A stretch of DNA of 64,000 nt. Origin: Bacillus sp. DTU_2020_1000418_1_SI_GHA_SEK_038. GTDB lineage: Bacteria; Bacillota; Bacilli; Bacillales; Cytobacillaceae. Shown one piece after another: positions 1 through 9,113 of this stretch. A program made the translations under genes and the position numbers. Under the pieces are notes generated by a model. The model saw only the letters and a program-made list of their open reading frames with translations, was not told the origin of the DNA and searched no databases. Numbering within the stretch: the first letter of the stretch is position 1; the number at the start of each line of letters is the position of its first letter. The stretch lies in the NCBI RefSeq assembly GCF_032341175.1, contig NZ_CP135435.1:3410001-3474000 (forward strand), given 5' to 3'.

Positions 1-618
1 TGCTTCTAGCTCTATACCCCTTTTCATGGATAAAAACCCGGCTACAGGGCTGTCGATTCCACCTGACAGCATTAGCATGGCTTTTCCGCTAGAACCGATC
101 GGAAGACCGCCAGCACCCGGTATCGTTTCACATGAAAGATAAACACCTTCATCCCTGATTTCAATTTGAAGATTGATATCCGGATTTTTTACATTGACCT
201 TTAAATCCTCTACATTTTTTAAAAGATGGGTGCCAAATGTATGATTAACTTCATTTGTATCTTGAATAAAGGTTTTATCTGCTCTTTTTGTAGTAATTTT
301 GAATGTTTTCCCTGGCTCGTAAATTTTCCGAAATAGCGACAGGGCTGCTACTTTCATTTTTTCTAAGTCTTTTTCCGTTTTTACCGCAGGGCTGAATGAT
401 TGAATTCCAAACACATGCCTTAAACGCTCGATAATTTCTTCACCGTTTTCTCCATTTAATAACACGAACATTCTTTCTCTATTTGCTTCAATTTTTATTT
501 TTTCAAAATTACGAAGAACCCTTTTAATATTTCTCCGTAATTGATCAATAAATAACTTTCTGTTTCTTCCTTTTGTTGATAATTCTCCATATCGAATAAG
601 AATACGATCATAATTCAT
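1..618 (-). CDS. thiI: tRNA 4-thiouridine synthase ThiI, N-terminal part (cut by window edge)
   Basis: The 206 codons visible run off the left edge. The protein begins MNYDRILIRYGELSTKGRNR, the typical ThiI start, followed by a ferredoxin-like and THUMP RNA-binding region. Near the cut end comes MLMLSGGIDSPVAG, the SGGIDS pyrophosphate-binding loop of the PP-loop ATPase domain. ThiI adenylates U8 of tRNA and transfers sulfur to it, and in many bacteria also feeds thiamine thiazole synthesis. Its start lies one base after the stop of the upstream cysteine desulfurase gene (stop TAA, one A, then ATG), so the two are translationally coupled. The desulfurase is the expected persulfide donor. The C-terminal part lies outside the window, so I cannot say whether a rhodanese domain is present. 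Confidence 0.95.
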   Translation of the reverse strand, partial: MNYDRILIRYGELSTKGRNRKLFIDQLRRNIKRVLRNFEKIKIEANRERMFVLLNGENGEEIIERLRHVFGIQSFSPAVKTEKDLEKMKVAALSLFRKIYEPGKTFKITTKRADKTFIQDTNEVNHTFGTHLLKNVEDLKVNVKNPDINLQIEIRDEGVYLSCETIPGAGGLPIGSSGKAMLMLSGGIDSPVAGFLSMKRGIELEA

Positions 619-619
619 T

Positions 620-1762
620 TTAGTTCATTACCTTTCTTAGCCTAGCAACGGCTTCGTTTACTGCCTTCATAAATTGCTCTGCCTCATTAAGTGTATTATC
701 ATAGGATAAGCTAATTCTAATAGCGCTCAACGCCTCTTCCTCAGGAATGCCCATGGCGATTAATGTCGTGCTTGCCTTTTGCCTTTTTGAAGAGCATGCA
801 CTTGTAGATGAAACGTAAATATCCATTTCCTCCAGAGCATGAATGAACACTTCAGCCTTAAATCCTTTTATTGAAAAATTAATAATATGAGGAGCCGACT
901 GGCAAATAGGGGTATGAATAGTAACCCCTTCTATCATTTCCAGTTTGTCTCTTAAAAACTCCTTAATTTTTACCATATTATTTATTTGCTCTGTTTGCTG
1001 TAAAAATGTTAGCCTAAGAGCCTTTGCCATCGCAACCATACCTGGAACATTTTCAGTGCCACTTCTAAGCCGCCATTCCTGTCCTCCGCCTGTAATTAAT
1101 GAAGAAATCTTTACCCCATTTCGTACAAACAGTGCTCCAGTCCCCTTTAGGCCATGAAATTTATGACCTGATATTGTGCATAAATCCACTCGGCTTTCAC
1201 GAATATTCAAAGGCACTTTCCCAATACCTTGAACAAAGTCGACATGAAAAAGGATTTTAGAATATTGCATGAGAAGCTGTCCGATTTCATGAATTGGCTG
1301 AATAGAGCCTATCTCGTTGTTTACGTGCATAACGGAAACTAATATGGTGTCATCGCAAATCGCTCTTTCAATATCCTCTACCTTTACAATCCCGTTTTGG
1401 TCAACAGGAATATAGGTGACCCGAAAGCCCAGGCTCTTTAATTGCTCTATGGATTCTTTTACTGAAGGATGTTCAATTTCGGTTGTTATTAAGTGCCGGC
1501 CCCTGCCTTTATGCATGAGAGCTGTCCCTTTTATCGCAATATTATTACTTTCAGTCCCCCCGGAAGTAAAGTATATTTCATTTTTTTGGACATCTAAAAG
1601 CTTGGCTATTTGTTCTCTTGCTTGGGAAAGCAGCTTCTCCGATTGAGCACCTAGCCCATGCAAAGAAGATGGATTGCCAAAGTACTCTGTGGAAACCTTT
1701 ATAAAGGAATCTAAAACCTCACTGTAAGGCTTAGTCGTTGAACTATTATCAAAGTAAATCAT
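620..1762 (-). CDS. nifZ: Cysteine desulfurase (NifS/IscS family), ThiI partner
   Basis: A 380-residue PLP enzyme that takes sulfur from L-cysteine as an enzyme persulfide, leaving alanine. The start chosen gives MIYFDNSSTTKP, the family N-terminus, preceded by GGGAGGAAAG at good spacing; the reading frame is open further upstream but without a ribosome site. Visible signatures are TSGGTESNN (PLP phosphate contact), SGHKFHGLKGTG with the Schiff-base lysine, and SSTSACSS in the mobile loop carrying the catalytic cysteine. It lies immediately upstream of thiI, the arrangement in which B. subtilis NifZ supplies sulfur to ThiI for tRNA s4U8. No Fe-S assembly genes are adjacent, which supports a dedicated tRNA role rather than general cluster assembly. 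Confidence 0.93.
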   Translation of the reverse strand: MIYFDNSSTTKPYSEVLDSFIKVSTEYFGNPSSLHGLGAQSEKLLSQAREQIAKLLDVQKNEIYFTSGGTESNNIAIKGTALMHKGRGRHLITTEIEHPSVKESIEQLKSLGFRVTYIPVDQNGIVKVEDIERAICDDTILVSVMHVNNEIGSIQPIHEIGQLLMQYSKILFHVDFVQGIGKVPLNIRESRVDLCTISGHKFHGLKGTGALFVRNGVKISSLITGGGQEWRLRSGTENVPGMVAMAKALRLTFLQQTEQINNMVKIKEFLRDKLEMIEGVTIHTPICQSAPHIINFSIKGFKAEVFIHALEEMDIYVSSTSACSSKRQKASTTLIAMGIPEEEALSAIRISLSYDNTLNEAEQFMKAVNEAVARLRKVMN

Positions 1763-1948
1763 TTTCTTTCCTCCCAATAATAAACGGATGGCAACTGTAA
1801 ATCTTAGCATAAATATGTGTGAATGAAAATGAATCTTTTCTATATTATCGCAAAAAATAAATATTACGTGTAAAAGCATTTTATGGTTGTGAATTTTTTT
1901 AAAAGGTTAAGATTGCTTATTACCCCAATATTGTGACTTCTTGTTGTT

Positions 1949-1979
1949 TCGACATTTTTTTTAAACCCTATGTTAATAT
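1949..1979 (+). promoter_or_regulatory. Possible braB promoter
   Basis: TCGACA at 1949-1954 and TAATAT at 1974-1979, preceded by TG in the extended -10 position, give a weak sigma-A promoter with a long 19-base spacer. The rest of the 320-base gap between the desulfurase start and braB holds the CodY-like box and nothing else I can recognise. Confidence 0.35.
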
Positions 1980-2044
1980 GTAAATGTTTCAATAATTAGA
2001 AAGAATCATGTTTTCAAATGAATGAATGTATTACTATCAAGTCT

Positions 2045-2059
2045 AATATTCTGAAAATT
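2045..2059 (+). promoter_or_regulatory. CodY box upstream of braB
   Basis: AATATTCTGAAAATT matches the 15-base CodY consensus AATTTTCWGAAAATT at 14 positions. It lies about 27 bases before the braB start and downstream of the likely promoter, so bound CodY could act as a roadblock. CodY senses branched-chain amino acids, and the gene is a branched-chain amino acid carrier, so the biology fits. Confidence 0.75.
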
Positions 2060-2085
2060 ACGGTATCTATTCGGGGGATGAAATA

Positions 2086-3423
2086 ATGAATTCTAATTTA
2101 TCTGCGAAGCAAATCATGGCAATTGGTCTTATGCTATTTGCTTTATTTTTTGGTGCTGGCAATATGATTTTCCCTCCTTTTCTTGGCCAAGATGCGGGAA
2201 CAAATGTATGGACTGCTATTATTGGATTCTTAATAACAGGAGTAGGCTTACCACTCGTTTCCATTATTGCGATTGCAAAAAATGGTGATGTCCAAACATT
2301 GGCTAGCCGTGTTCATCCAGCATATGGTGTAGCTTTTCCAGTGGTCATGTATTTAGTGATTGGGCCTTTATTCGCGATTCCGCGAACAGGGACAGTTTCA
2401 TATGAAATTGGGGTTATTCCGTTTCTTTCTGAAAACGCTGACAATAGCAGGTTGCCATTGCTTTTCTTCTCGATTATTTTCTTTGTAATTACGGCATGGC
2501 TAGCAATGAATCCAACAAAATTAGTTGACCGCATTGGAAAAATATTAACGCCTGCCTTACTGATTATTTTAGGAATCATTGTAGTCAAAAGCTTGATTAC
2601 TCCTATGGGCGAACCTCAGGCACCAATTGGTCTATATGCAGATGGTCCTATCTTTAAGGGGTTTGTAGAAGGATATTTAACAATGGATACAATTGCTGCC
2701 CTTGTATTTGGAATTATCGTCATTAGCGCAATCAAAGGACAAGGTGTCACAAATAAGAAAACATTAACTAAGATTTGTGTGCAATCTGGATTGATTGCTG
2801 CAGCAGGCCTTGCCGTTGTTTATCTTGCTTTAGCTTATATTGGATCGACTGCCCCAGCTGCCATAGGGGTACAAGAAAACGGAGGCGCTATTCTTTCTGG
2901 TGCAGTCAAATACTTATTTGGATCATTCGGTTCTATTATTCTGGCTTTAGCCATCGTATTTGCATGTCTAACAACTTCCATTGGGCTTGTATCGGCATGC
3001 GGAGAATATTTCTCTAAGCTCCTGCCGCGCTTTTCTTATAAATCCATTGTTATTATCTTTTCCATTTTTAGTACAGTCATTGCGAATGCTGGGTTAACAC
3101 AGCTTATTAAATTCTCTGTCCCAGTTTTAGTTATTATTTATCCATTAGCAATAGTCCTAATCTTATTATCATTTTTGCATAATTACTTTAGAGGCTATTC
3201 TATTGTTTACATTTGTTCAATAATTCCTACAGGTATTATTAGTCTAGTGGATGGTTTGAACACAGCCGGATTAAACGTTTCAGTCCTAACTGAAGCATTA
3301 AGTGTTCTTCCTTTGTATTCTCAAGGGATTAGCTGGGCTTTACCAGCAATCATTGGAGCAATTATTGGGTATATTATTGCGATGATCTTTAATGCACCGA
3401 AGAATACAGTATCCAGTCATTGA
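2086..3423 (+). CDS. braB: Branched-chain amino acid:cation symporter (LIVCS family)
   Basis: A 445-residue polytopic membrane protein with about twelve hydrophobic segments. The N-terminal LFFGAGNMIFPPFLGQ is the hallmark of BrnQ/BraB carriers, which import leucine, isoleucine and valine with Na+ or H+. GGGGGATG just before the start serves as ribosome site. The position next to ezrA is that of B. subtilis braB. A CodY box lies directly upstream, pointing to repression when branched-chain amino acids are plentiful. It is monocistronic: a strong bidirectional terminator follows and the next gene is convergent. Confidence 0.93.
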   Translation: MNSNLSAKQIMAIGLMLFALFFGAGNMIFPPFLGQDAGTNVWTAIIGFLITGVGLPLVSIIAIAKNGDVQTLASRVHPAYGVAFPVVMYLVIGPLFAIPRTGTVSYEIGVIPFLSENADNSRLPLLFFSIIFFVITAWLAMNPTKLVDRIGKILTPALLIILGIIVVKSLITPMGEPQAPIGLYADGPIFKGFVEGYLTMDTIAALVFGIIVISAIKGQGVTNKKTLTKICVQSGLIAAAGLAVVYLALAYIGSTAPAAIGVQENGGAILSGAVKYLFGSFGSIILALAIVFACLTTSIGLVSACGEYFSKLLPRFSYKSIVIIFSIFSTVIANAGLTQLIKFSVPVLVIIYPLAIVLILLSFLHNYFRGYSIVYICSIIPTGIISLVDGLNTAGLNVSVLTEALSVLPLYSQGISWALPAIIGAIIGYIIAMIFNAPKNTVSSH

Positions 3424-3452
3424 TTTTTAGATTTATTAAGATAAATAATGAT

Positions 3453-3488
3453 GAAGAGGTGTCCGTAATCGAACACCTCTTCTTTATT
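3453..3488. terminator. Bidirectional terminator braB/ezrA
   Basis: GAAGAGGTGT and ACACCTCTTC form a perfect 10-bp stem followed by TTTATTT. It lies between convergent braB and ezrA, 2 bases beyond the ezrA stop, so it can serve both. Confidence 0.85.
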
Positions 3489-3489
3489 T

Positions 3490-5175
3490 CTATTCACTTA
3501 TTAATTCTTCAATTTTCTTCATTGCACTTGGATCAATTTCCTCTATCGCTGTTGCTGCCTGCTCTAAAGCAGTCTTGTAATCAAAGCCTCTAAACGAAGC
3601 CTCTGCATCTTGTAACCCTTTTGCAACTGAAGGATATCTTCTCCGGTAACGGTTTCCGTACTGAATGACTTTTTCAACAAGCATGACAGTTTCAATCATA
3701 TCATTCGTTGTATTGACAATTTTCTCTACTGTTAGAACTGCAACCTCTAAATATTGCTGGATCGTTTGAATATTTAGCGGCTTTTCATCTAGCTTCATAA
3801 TGACATTTCCAATGCTTTCTTTCGCATCTTCCATTAAATATAAATAGTCCTGAGGAAGTCCTGGAATATTGCTTTTTGAAACAAGCCTTGCTGCTTCGGC
3901 CAAGTTTTTCCTTAAATCATCAATGCTTTCACGAGCAGCCATTTCATCTTTTCTTAATGCCTGCAGCTTTTCTGCAAACTTAACATGCTCTTCCTCAATT
4001 TCTTCCAATTGTGATTTAATTCCTTCAAGCTCCGTTTTTAGCAATGAATGGGCTGTGTTTTCTGAAATAATCTTGTGTTCCAGAACCTCATAGCTTTTAT
4101 TCAATTGGATTAACTTCTTTTCCAGCTCTGCCTGAATGAACATATCCTTTTCTGAGAGATGATAGCTTTGACGGACAAGCTCCATTTCTTCCTTTAACTG
4201 CCTATTTATTTCTTTATTCGTAAATAGCATATTCCTAGTTGGATCATCCTGCTGCCCAATATAATGCTTCGCATGAACCTCAGCCTCAAGCAGTTCATAA
4301 AGGAAATCAATGCTTCCTTTAATTTCTTCTATTCCTTTATGTACATCTGTCAAATCAGCTGTCTCGATGAGACTTAAATATGCTGATGTTTCATTTTCAA
4401 GTCTGTTTATTTCTTTGTCAAATTCGATATGGTCAAGGATATAGCCCTGTTCAACCATTTCTTTATATCCTTCACTCAATTCTTTCAATTGTGATGGGAT
4501 TTTTGATTGACACTCTACAAGAAATTCAGGGATCCTCTCCATTTTTAATTTAACTTCATCCAACTGAGCCTGAATGGTTAAAACAATTTCCCGTGCTTCC
4601 AGATAGTTGCCATTTTCTGTTTTTTCATCAAATACTTCAAATTTTGCAAAGGTTTCATCTAGTTGCTGCTCAAGAATATCTGCTGTTTTACCATATGTGT
4701 GATGATGTGCCAGCAACAATTTCTTACTCTCTCGATATAAATCCTTCAACTCTTGAATATCTGATCTATTCTTTTCTTCGCTTCCAACTAGCTCATTTAA
4801 TTCGTTTAATAACTTTTTAATGTTTTCTTCAATCTCATTTAAAAATTTTTCGGTAGTCTGCTGTACTTCTTTTGCTTTCCTAAAGCGATATTTATCGATA
4901 TACTCCTCTGCATCGAATAAATATTCTTCAACATTTGGAAGCTGGGCTGTAACAATATCATCCCACTCGGTTCTCCAGCGTTCAAACAATTCTTCCGTTT
5001 GTCCAGTCATATTTAATTGCTTAACTTTCGACATTTCATCAAGAACAGGGCGATTCACAATATCCATCTTCCATGTTTCTAGCCGATCTATTTCTTTATA
5101 ATATTTCTTCTTTAATATGTATCCTGTTAAAAAAAGCACGATTACTATGACGATGCCGCCAATAATGTATTCCAT
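3490..5175 (-). CDS. ezrA: Septation ring formation regulator EzrA
   Basis: A 561-residue protein with one N-terminal membrane segment (residues about 3-20, IIGGIVIVIVLFLTGYI) followed by a cytoplasmic domain that is almost wholly coiled coil (spectrin-like repeats). EzrA binds FtsZ, prevents extra Z-rings at the poles and links division to PBP1. Strongly conserved stretches include MSKVKQLNMTGQTEELFERW near the N-terminus and the C-terminal YGNRYRRRYPSV, part of the QNR-type patch needed for mid-cell location. Length matches the family (about 562). The best purine run before the ATG (GGAG) is unusually close; a better GGGGG lies 11 bases further up. It is divergent from hisJ. Confidence 0.95.
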   Translation of the reverse strand: MEYIIGGIVIVIVLFLTGYILKKKYYKEIDRLETWKMDIVNRPVLDEMSKVKQLNMTGQTEELFERWRTEWDDIVTAQLPNVEEYLFDAEEYIDKYRFRKAKEVQQTTEKFLNEIEENIKKLLNELNELVGSEEKNRSDIQELKDLYRESKKLLLAHHHTYGKTADILEQQLDETFAKFEVFDEKTENGNYLEAREIVLTIQAQLDEVKLKMERIPEFLVECQSKIPSQLKELSEGYKEMVEQGYILDHIEFDKEINRLENETSAYLSLIETADLTDVHKGIEEIKGSIDFLYELLEAEVHAKHYIGQQDDPTRNMLFTNKEINRQLKEEMELVRQSYHLSEKDMFIQAELEKKLIQLNKSYEVLEHKIISENTAHSLLKTELEGIKSQLEEIEEEHVKFAEKLQALRKDEMAARESIDDLRKNLAEAARLVSKSNIPGLPQDYLYLMEDAKESIGNVIMKLDEKPLNIQTIQQYLEVAVLTVEKIVNTTNDMIETVMLVEKVIQYGNRYRRRYPSVAKGLQDAEASFRGFDYKTALEQAATAIEEIDPSAMKKIEELISE

Positions 5176-5416
5176 TCTCCAAAAAGCCCCCTGTTCTATA
5201 CCGAGCCAAATCCTTCTATAATAAACTTTAAAATAATGTTCAGGTCAATGTTTTTATGATACCATGTATACGACAATTTTTGACTATTAATTTCAATATT
5301 TTATCTAAATTAGTGTGAAAAACATCAATTGTATTCTTTATTGAACACTAAACTTGTCATTTTTTCAAATATTTTGCCTTTTCTTGAATTTTACAGAAAG
5401 AAGGTTTAATTATCCA

Positions 5417-6208
5417 ATGGAAAAAGATGGACATATTCACACCCCCTTTTGTCCTCATGGTACAAAAGATCCGCTTGAGGGCTATGTCGAAAAAGCAATT
5501 TCTTTAGGGTTTAAGGAGATATCATTTACCGAGCACGCACCACTGCCTGAGGGATTTGTTGACCCTACACCGGCGAGGGACAGCTCCATGAAATTGGAAG
5601 AGATTGAAACGTACTTACATGAAATATCTAGGGTAAAGTCAATTTTCAGCCACAAAATCAAAATTAACGCAGGTCTTGAAGTAGATTTTATCGAAGGATT
5701 TGAAGAAGAGACACGTAGATTTCTTACCCAATATGGACCGTTTTTAGATGATGCCATATTATCTGTTCATTTTTTAAAGTATGGGGATGAATATGATTGT
5801 CTCGATTACAGCCCAGAAGTTTTTGGACAAATGATTGAAAAATATGGATCTATAGAGGCTATTTACGAAGCTTATTTTCATACAGTTCTTACATCCATTC
5901 ATTCTGACCTAGGTCCTTTCAAACCAAAAAGAATCGGACATATGACATTAGTGAAAAAATTCCAAAAAAAATTTCCCGCGCAGAGGGATTTCTCTGAACT
6001 GATTCAAGATGTACTTTCAGCAATCGGTAAAAAGGGATATGAGCTCGACTATAACGGTGCAGGATTTTCTAAACCTCTATGCAGGGAGCCCTATCCGCCT
6101 AACTGGGTTGTAAAAGAAGCCATGAAAAAAGGGATCCCGCTTGTTTATGGTTCTGATTCACATCAAATAAAGGATCTTGGGCATGGGATGGATCGTATGC
6201 TTTTTTAG
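5417..6208 (+). CDS. hisJ: Histidinol-phosphatase, PHP family (HisJ type)
   Basis: A 263-residue enzyme converting L-histidinol phosphate to histidinol, the penultimate step of histidine synthesis. [15 protein letters not shown] has the first metal-binding motif of the PHP fold (DxHxH-like), FTEHAPLP the second, and YGSDSHQ near the C-terminus the last. The start at 5417 fits the family N-terminus; AAGAAGG lies 12 bases upstream. An in-frame ATG 63 bases earlier would add unrelated residues and has no ribosome site. As in B. subtilis it stands apart from any other his gene, next to ezrA. No terminator is obvious in the 32 bases before the convergent refZ. Confidence 0.92.
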   Translation: MEKDGHIHTPFCPHGTKDPLEGYVEKAISLGFKEISFTEHAPLPEGFVDPTPARDSSMKLEEIETYLHEISRVKSIFSHKIKINAGLEVDFIEGFEEETRRFLTQYGPFLDDAILSVHFLKYGDEYDCLDYSPEVFGQMIEKYGSIEAIYEAYFHTVLTSIHSDLGPFKPKRIGHMTLVKKFQKKFPAQRDFSELIQDVLSAIGKKGYELDYNGAGFSKPLCREPYPPNWVVKEAMKKGIPLVYGSDSHQIKDLGHGMDRMLF

Positions 6209-6240
6209 GGGAAATCTCATTTAGATTTCCTTCCTGTTTT

Positions 6241-6876
6241 TTATTTTACAGCAAGATAAATCGGTGGTTCATATGACCGCTTGCATATTACACCATCAAT
6301 CCAGCAGAAAACTTCACGCACGTATTTTTCAGCAAAATACTTCTCGTTTGGCATCACATGCAAAACCTCAGTCATATATTGGATATTCAAAAAAGGCATG
6401 CTTAATAGCCCCTTTAATTGGAGAATCATATAATCCGGAGAAAGAGTGCGGAACTCCCTCGTTTTCATTCCTCTTTCAAACACTTTACTTAAATAAAACC
6501 TCTCTTTCATCAAGTAGGTCGACATAATTTCACGAACAACTTGAGAGTCAATCGATATTTCCCTCCATATTAATCTTGTTAAATACATATTTTCAAATTG
6601 ATAGTACATCACATTTTCGGTAATTTTCCTCAAACTGCTCGCTGCACCCTGGTCGAGGTTTGCAAATCCCTCTTCAATCTGCTCCACATATCCTTCAAAG
6701 AAAATTGTAAAGCAATGCTCTAGCAATCCGAGTTTATTATCGAAGTAATAAGCTATATTTGCTGTGTTTACCCTTGCCCTTTTGGCAATATCCCGAACTG
6801 ATGTACCATCAAATCCATTGGCATTAAATAGATTGATTGCTGCATCAACAATTGCCTTTTTCACATCTCTGCTCAT
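6241..6876 (-). CDS. refZ: TetR-family regulator RefZ (division-site/Z-ring modulator)
   Basis: A 211-residue TetR-type DNA-binding protein. The helix-turn-helix covers about residues 25-45 (TSVRDIAKRARVNTANIAYYF); the rest is the helical dimer domain. By position (between hisJ and ytsP) and sequence it corresponds to B. subtilis RefZ (YttP), which binds sites near the origin and inhibits FtsZ during sporulation. GAAGGTG precedes the ATG at good spacing. Two copies of a 9-base direct repeat lie 134 bases upstream (7010-7037) and may be its own control region. Confidence 0.85.
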   Translation of the reverse strand: MSRDVKKAIVDAAINLFNANGFDGTSVRDIAKRARVNTANIAYYFDNKLGLLEHCFTIFFEGYVEQIEEGFANLDQGAASSLRKITENVMYYQFENMYLTRLIWREISIDSQVVREIMSTYLMKERFYLSKVFERGMKTREFRTLSPDYMILQLKGLLSMPFLNIQYMTEVLHVMPNEKYFAEKYVREVFCWIDGVICKRSYEPPIYLAVK

Positions 6877-7009
6877 GTTTTCACCTTCTTTATTATTTTT
6901 TCGGCTTTATTAAAACAACATTTTCATCATGATATTTAGCATAAAAAACATAGATAAAAATCCTTAGCAAATAGACAGCAACAGCGAAAAATTGTCAAAT
7001 AACGTGGAT

Positions 7010-7037
7010 TTCTTGTTATATATAAACATTCTTGTTA
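7010..7037. repeat. Direct repeat TTCTTGTTA x2 upstream of refZ
   Basis: TTCTTGTTA occurs at 7010-7018 and 7029-7037, 19 bases start to start, close to two helical turns. The pair lies in the 262-base gap between the divergent refZ and ytsP. It could be an operator for one of them; nothing else marks this gap. Confidence 0.5.
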
Positions 7038-7138
7038 AAATCACCATATCCTTTATAAATATCTCGACAAAGTAATGGCTATTTCTTCTGATTTTGCAAT
7101 ATTCTTAAAAACATTGATAGAAAGCAGGGTGCATTAAG

Positions 7139-7618
7139 TTGTTTAACGTCGAAACTTACCGCGGGACTCGTGAGGAAAACTATAAACTAGTGAAGAAGCA
7201 GCTCACTGCGTTGCTTGAAGGAGAAAGGAATGCAATTGCAAATTTAAGTAATGCTTCCGCTCTGTTAAACCAATTTTTAGATCGGATTAATTGGGTTGGA
7301 TTTTATCTAATGGAAAACGATGAGCTTGTCCTTGGTCCTTTTCAAGGACTTCCAGCATGTGTTAGAATTCCAATTGGAAAAGGCGTTTGCGGTACATCAG
7401 CAAAACTTATGGAAACTGTCCGTGTTGAGGATGTTCATTTATTCCCTGGCCATATCGCCTGTGATGCTGCATCTCAATCAGAGATTGTTATTCCACTCAT
7501 TAAAGATGGCCAGTTAATCGGTGTGCTGGATATTGATTCACCTGAAAAAAATCGCTTCGATGAGCTTGACCAAAAGGAGCTAGAAGACTTTGCACGAATA
7601 TTAGTGTCCTTTTTATAA
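7139..7618 (+). CDS. ytsP: Free methionine-(R)-sulfoxide reductase, GAF domain
   Basis: A 159-residue single GAF-domain protein starting at TTG, with AGGGTG seven bases upstream. The three cysteines of the free-Met-R-SO reductase family are all present: PACVRI, GKGVCGT and HIACDAASQSE, together with FPGHIACD and the terminal GVLDIDSP block. The enzyme reduces free methionine-R-sulfoxide with thioredoxin. Conservation of all cysteines argues for an active enzyme rather than a GAF sensor. A palindromic repeat begins directly after the stop, and a methionine gamma-lyase gene converges on it, so two methionine-related enzymes face each other here. Confidence 0.9.
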   Translation: MFNVETYRGTREENYKLVKKQLTALLEGERNAIANLSNASALLNQFLDRINWVGFYLMENDELVLGPFQGLPACVRIPIGKGVCGTSAKLMETVRVEDVHLFPGHIACDAASQSEIVIPLIKDGQLIGVLDIDSPEKNRFDELDQKELEDFARILVSFL

Positions 7619-7740
7619 GAAAAGCGGAAGCGCCTTGCCCACCCCCGACAAGCACAAGACGAGCCTCTCGGAAAGGTGTTCTTTACCTTTCTGGGAGGAT
7701 TGGCTTGTGACCTCGAGGGGGTAGGCGCTGCAGCTAGACA
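7619..7740 (+). repeat. Modular palindromic repeat, copy A (122 bp)
   Basis: Starts GAAAAGCGGA and ends CAGCTAGACA. Arms AGCGCCT and ACCCCC pair with GGGGGT and AGGCGCT; inside them CACAA pairs with TTGTG and the centre is the hairpin GAAAGGT/ACCTTTC. It fills the gap between the convergent ytsP and mgl genes and may act as a transcription stop for both. Related copies are at 17556, 23508, 45063, 50046 and 51043. Confidence 0.9.
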
Positions 7741-7783
7741 ATTCTCAAATTCGAGTAAAGTTAATCTCATCGCGTTTTTGCTC

Positions 7784-8977
7784 TTATACTACTTTTTCCA
7801 ACGCCAGTTCAAGGTCATCACGAATGTCTTGCCAAGATTCAAGGCCGACAGACAGTCTCAACAGCGTATCATCAATCCCCATTTTTTCGCGGGATTCTTT
7901 AGGTACAACTGCATGAGTCATTGTCGCCGGATGCTGAATTAATGTTTCTGAATCTCCTAGACTTACGGCGATTTTAATGAGCTTTAATGCATTCATAAAA
8001 TCTTGAGCTGTTTCCTTTTCTCCTTTCAAAGTAAAGGAAATCATTCCGCCTGGTCTTCTCATTTGCTTCTTTGCGATTTCAAATTCTGAATTATGTTTAT
8101 GTCCGGGAAAATATACTTTGTTTATCTTCGGATGTGAAAATAAGAAATCTGCTAGCTTCTCTGTATTATCACAATGGCGATCCATTCTGACTGCTAATGA
8201 CTTTAACCCCCTTAGTAACAGCCACGCATCAAAAGGAGAGATAATTCCGCCAATATCCTTTTGCGTTGTCAAGGCCACTTCCCCGATGAACTCCTTTGTC
8301 CCAATTACAAGGCCTGCAATCACATCTCCATGTCCACAAATATATTTAGTTGCACTGTGGATGACGACATCACATCCAAGATCAATTGGATTTTGTAAAT
8401 AGGGGGAACAGAACGTATTGTCTACAACAACCGGAATTCCTTTTTCTTTTCCAATCTCAGCAACCATTTGTAAATCTACAAGCTTCATTGTTGGATTAAT
8501 GGGTGTTTCCACATAAATACATACCGTTTCTGGAAGAATAGCTTCAAGCAGCTTCTCCCTTGTATCCATTGCAGAAAAGTCGTGACTGATTTTGTATTTA
8601 TTTTTCATCATCTGAAGCAGTCCAAATGTGCAGCCATACACACCTTGGGAGCATAAAATATGATCACCTGTTTTGGTCAATGCAAACAGAACAGCTGAAA
8701 CAGCAGCCATTCCAGAACCAAATGCAAGGGCAGCTTCGCCATTTTCTAATGCAGCTATTCTTTCTTCAAGCATTTTTACTGTCGGGTTCCCAAGTCTTGA
8801 ATAGACAAAGCCTTCTTCTTTTCCAGCAAAGCGCCTTTCCCCTTGCTGGGCTGTTTCAAATGCAAATGTTGATGTTTGGAAAATAGGCGGTGCCAGACTG
8901 CCGCAATATTTTTCTGCTTCATATCCTTCATGGATGACCTTTGTTTCAAAACTCACATCTTTTTTCTCTTTCATCAA
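7784..8977 (-). CDS. mgl: Methionine gamma-lyase (PLP-dependent)
   Basis: A 397-residue Cys/Met-metabolism PLP enzyme. HSATKY places the Schiff-base lysine at residue 211, and VYGCTFG gives Tyr114 and Cys116, the residue set and numbering of Pseudomonas putida methionine gamma-lyase; the cysteine sets this enzyme apart from cystathionine gamma-synthase and beta-lyase. It would split methionine to methanethiol, ammonia and 2-oxobutyrate. GAGGGGAG precedes the ATG. It appears monocistronic; a strong terminator of ytrP lies just upstream. A cystathionine gamma-lyase-type activity remains possible, since substrate range in this family is broad. Confidence 0.85.
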   Translation of the reverse strand: MMKEKKDVSFETKVIHEGYEAEKYCGSLAPPIFQTSTFAFETAQQGERRFAGKEEGFVYSRLGNPTVKMLEERIAALENGEAALAFGSGMAAVSAVLFALTKTGDHILCSQGVYGCTFGLLQMMKNKYKISHDFSAMDTREKLLEAILPETVCIYVETPINPTMKLVDLQMVAEIGKEKGIPVVVDNTFCSPYLQNPIDLGCDVVIHSATKYICGHGDVIAGLVIGTKEFIGEVALTTQKDIGGIISPFDAWLLLRGLKSLAVRMDRHCDNTEKLADFLFSHPKINKVYFPGHKHNSEFEIAKKQMRRPGGMISFTLKGEKETAQDFMNALKLIKIAVSLGDSETLIQHPATMTHAVVPKESREKMGIDDTLLRLSVGLESWQDIRDDLELALEKVV

Positions 8978-9076
8978 AATCTCCCCTCTTCAGTGAATGC
9001 TCTCATCATAAAATAAAAAAAGTTCTCTTTACAGGATATGCATAATATGAAGGTTTTGAATGCTTATTTAATTAGG

Positions 9077-9113
9077 AAAAAAAGACCTCGCCATTAGTAT
9101 GGCGAAGTCTTTT
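9077..9113 (-). terminator. Terminator of the GGDEF gene
   Basis: AAGACTTCGCCA and TGGCGAGGTCTT (minus strand) form a long stem followed by seven T. The stem overlaps the stop codon of the GAF-GGDEF gene. Confidence 0.85.

Noticed and set aside
945..1157. Open frame opposite the cysteine desulfurase gene
   Set aside because: It lies wholly antisense to a well-conserved gene, has no ribosome site, and reflects codon bias of the real gene. The same holds for the other long antisense frames in this window.
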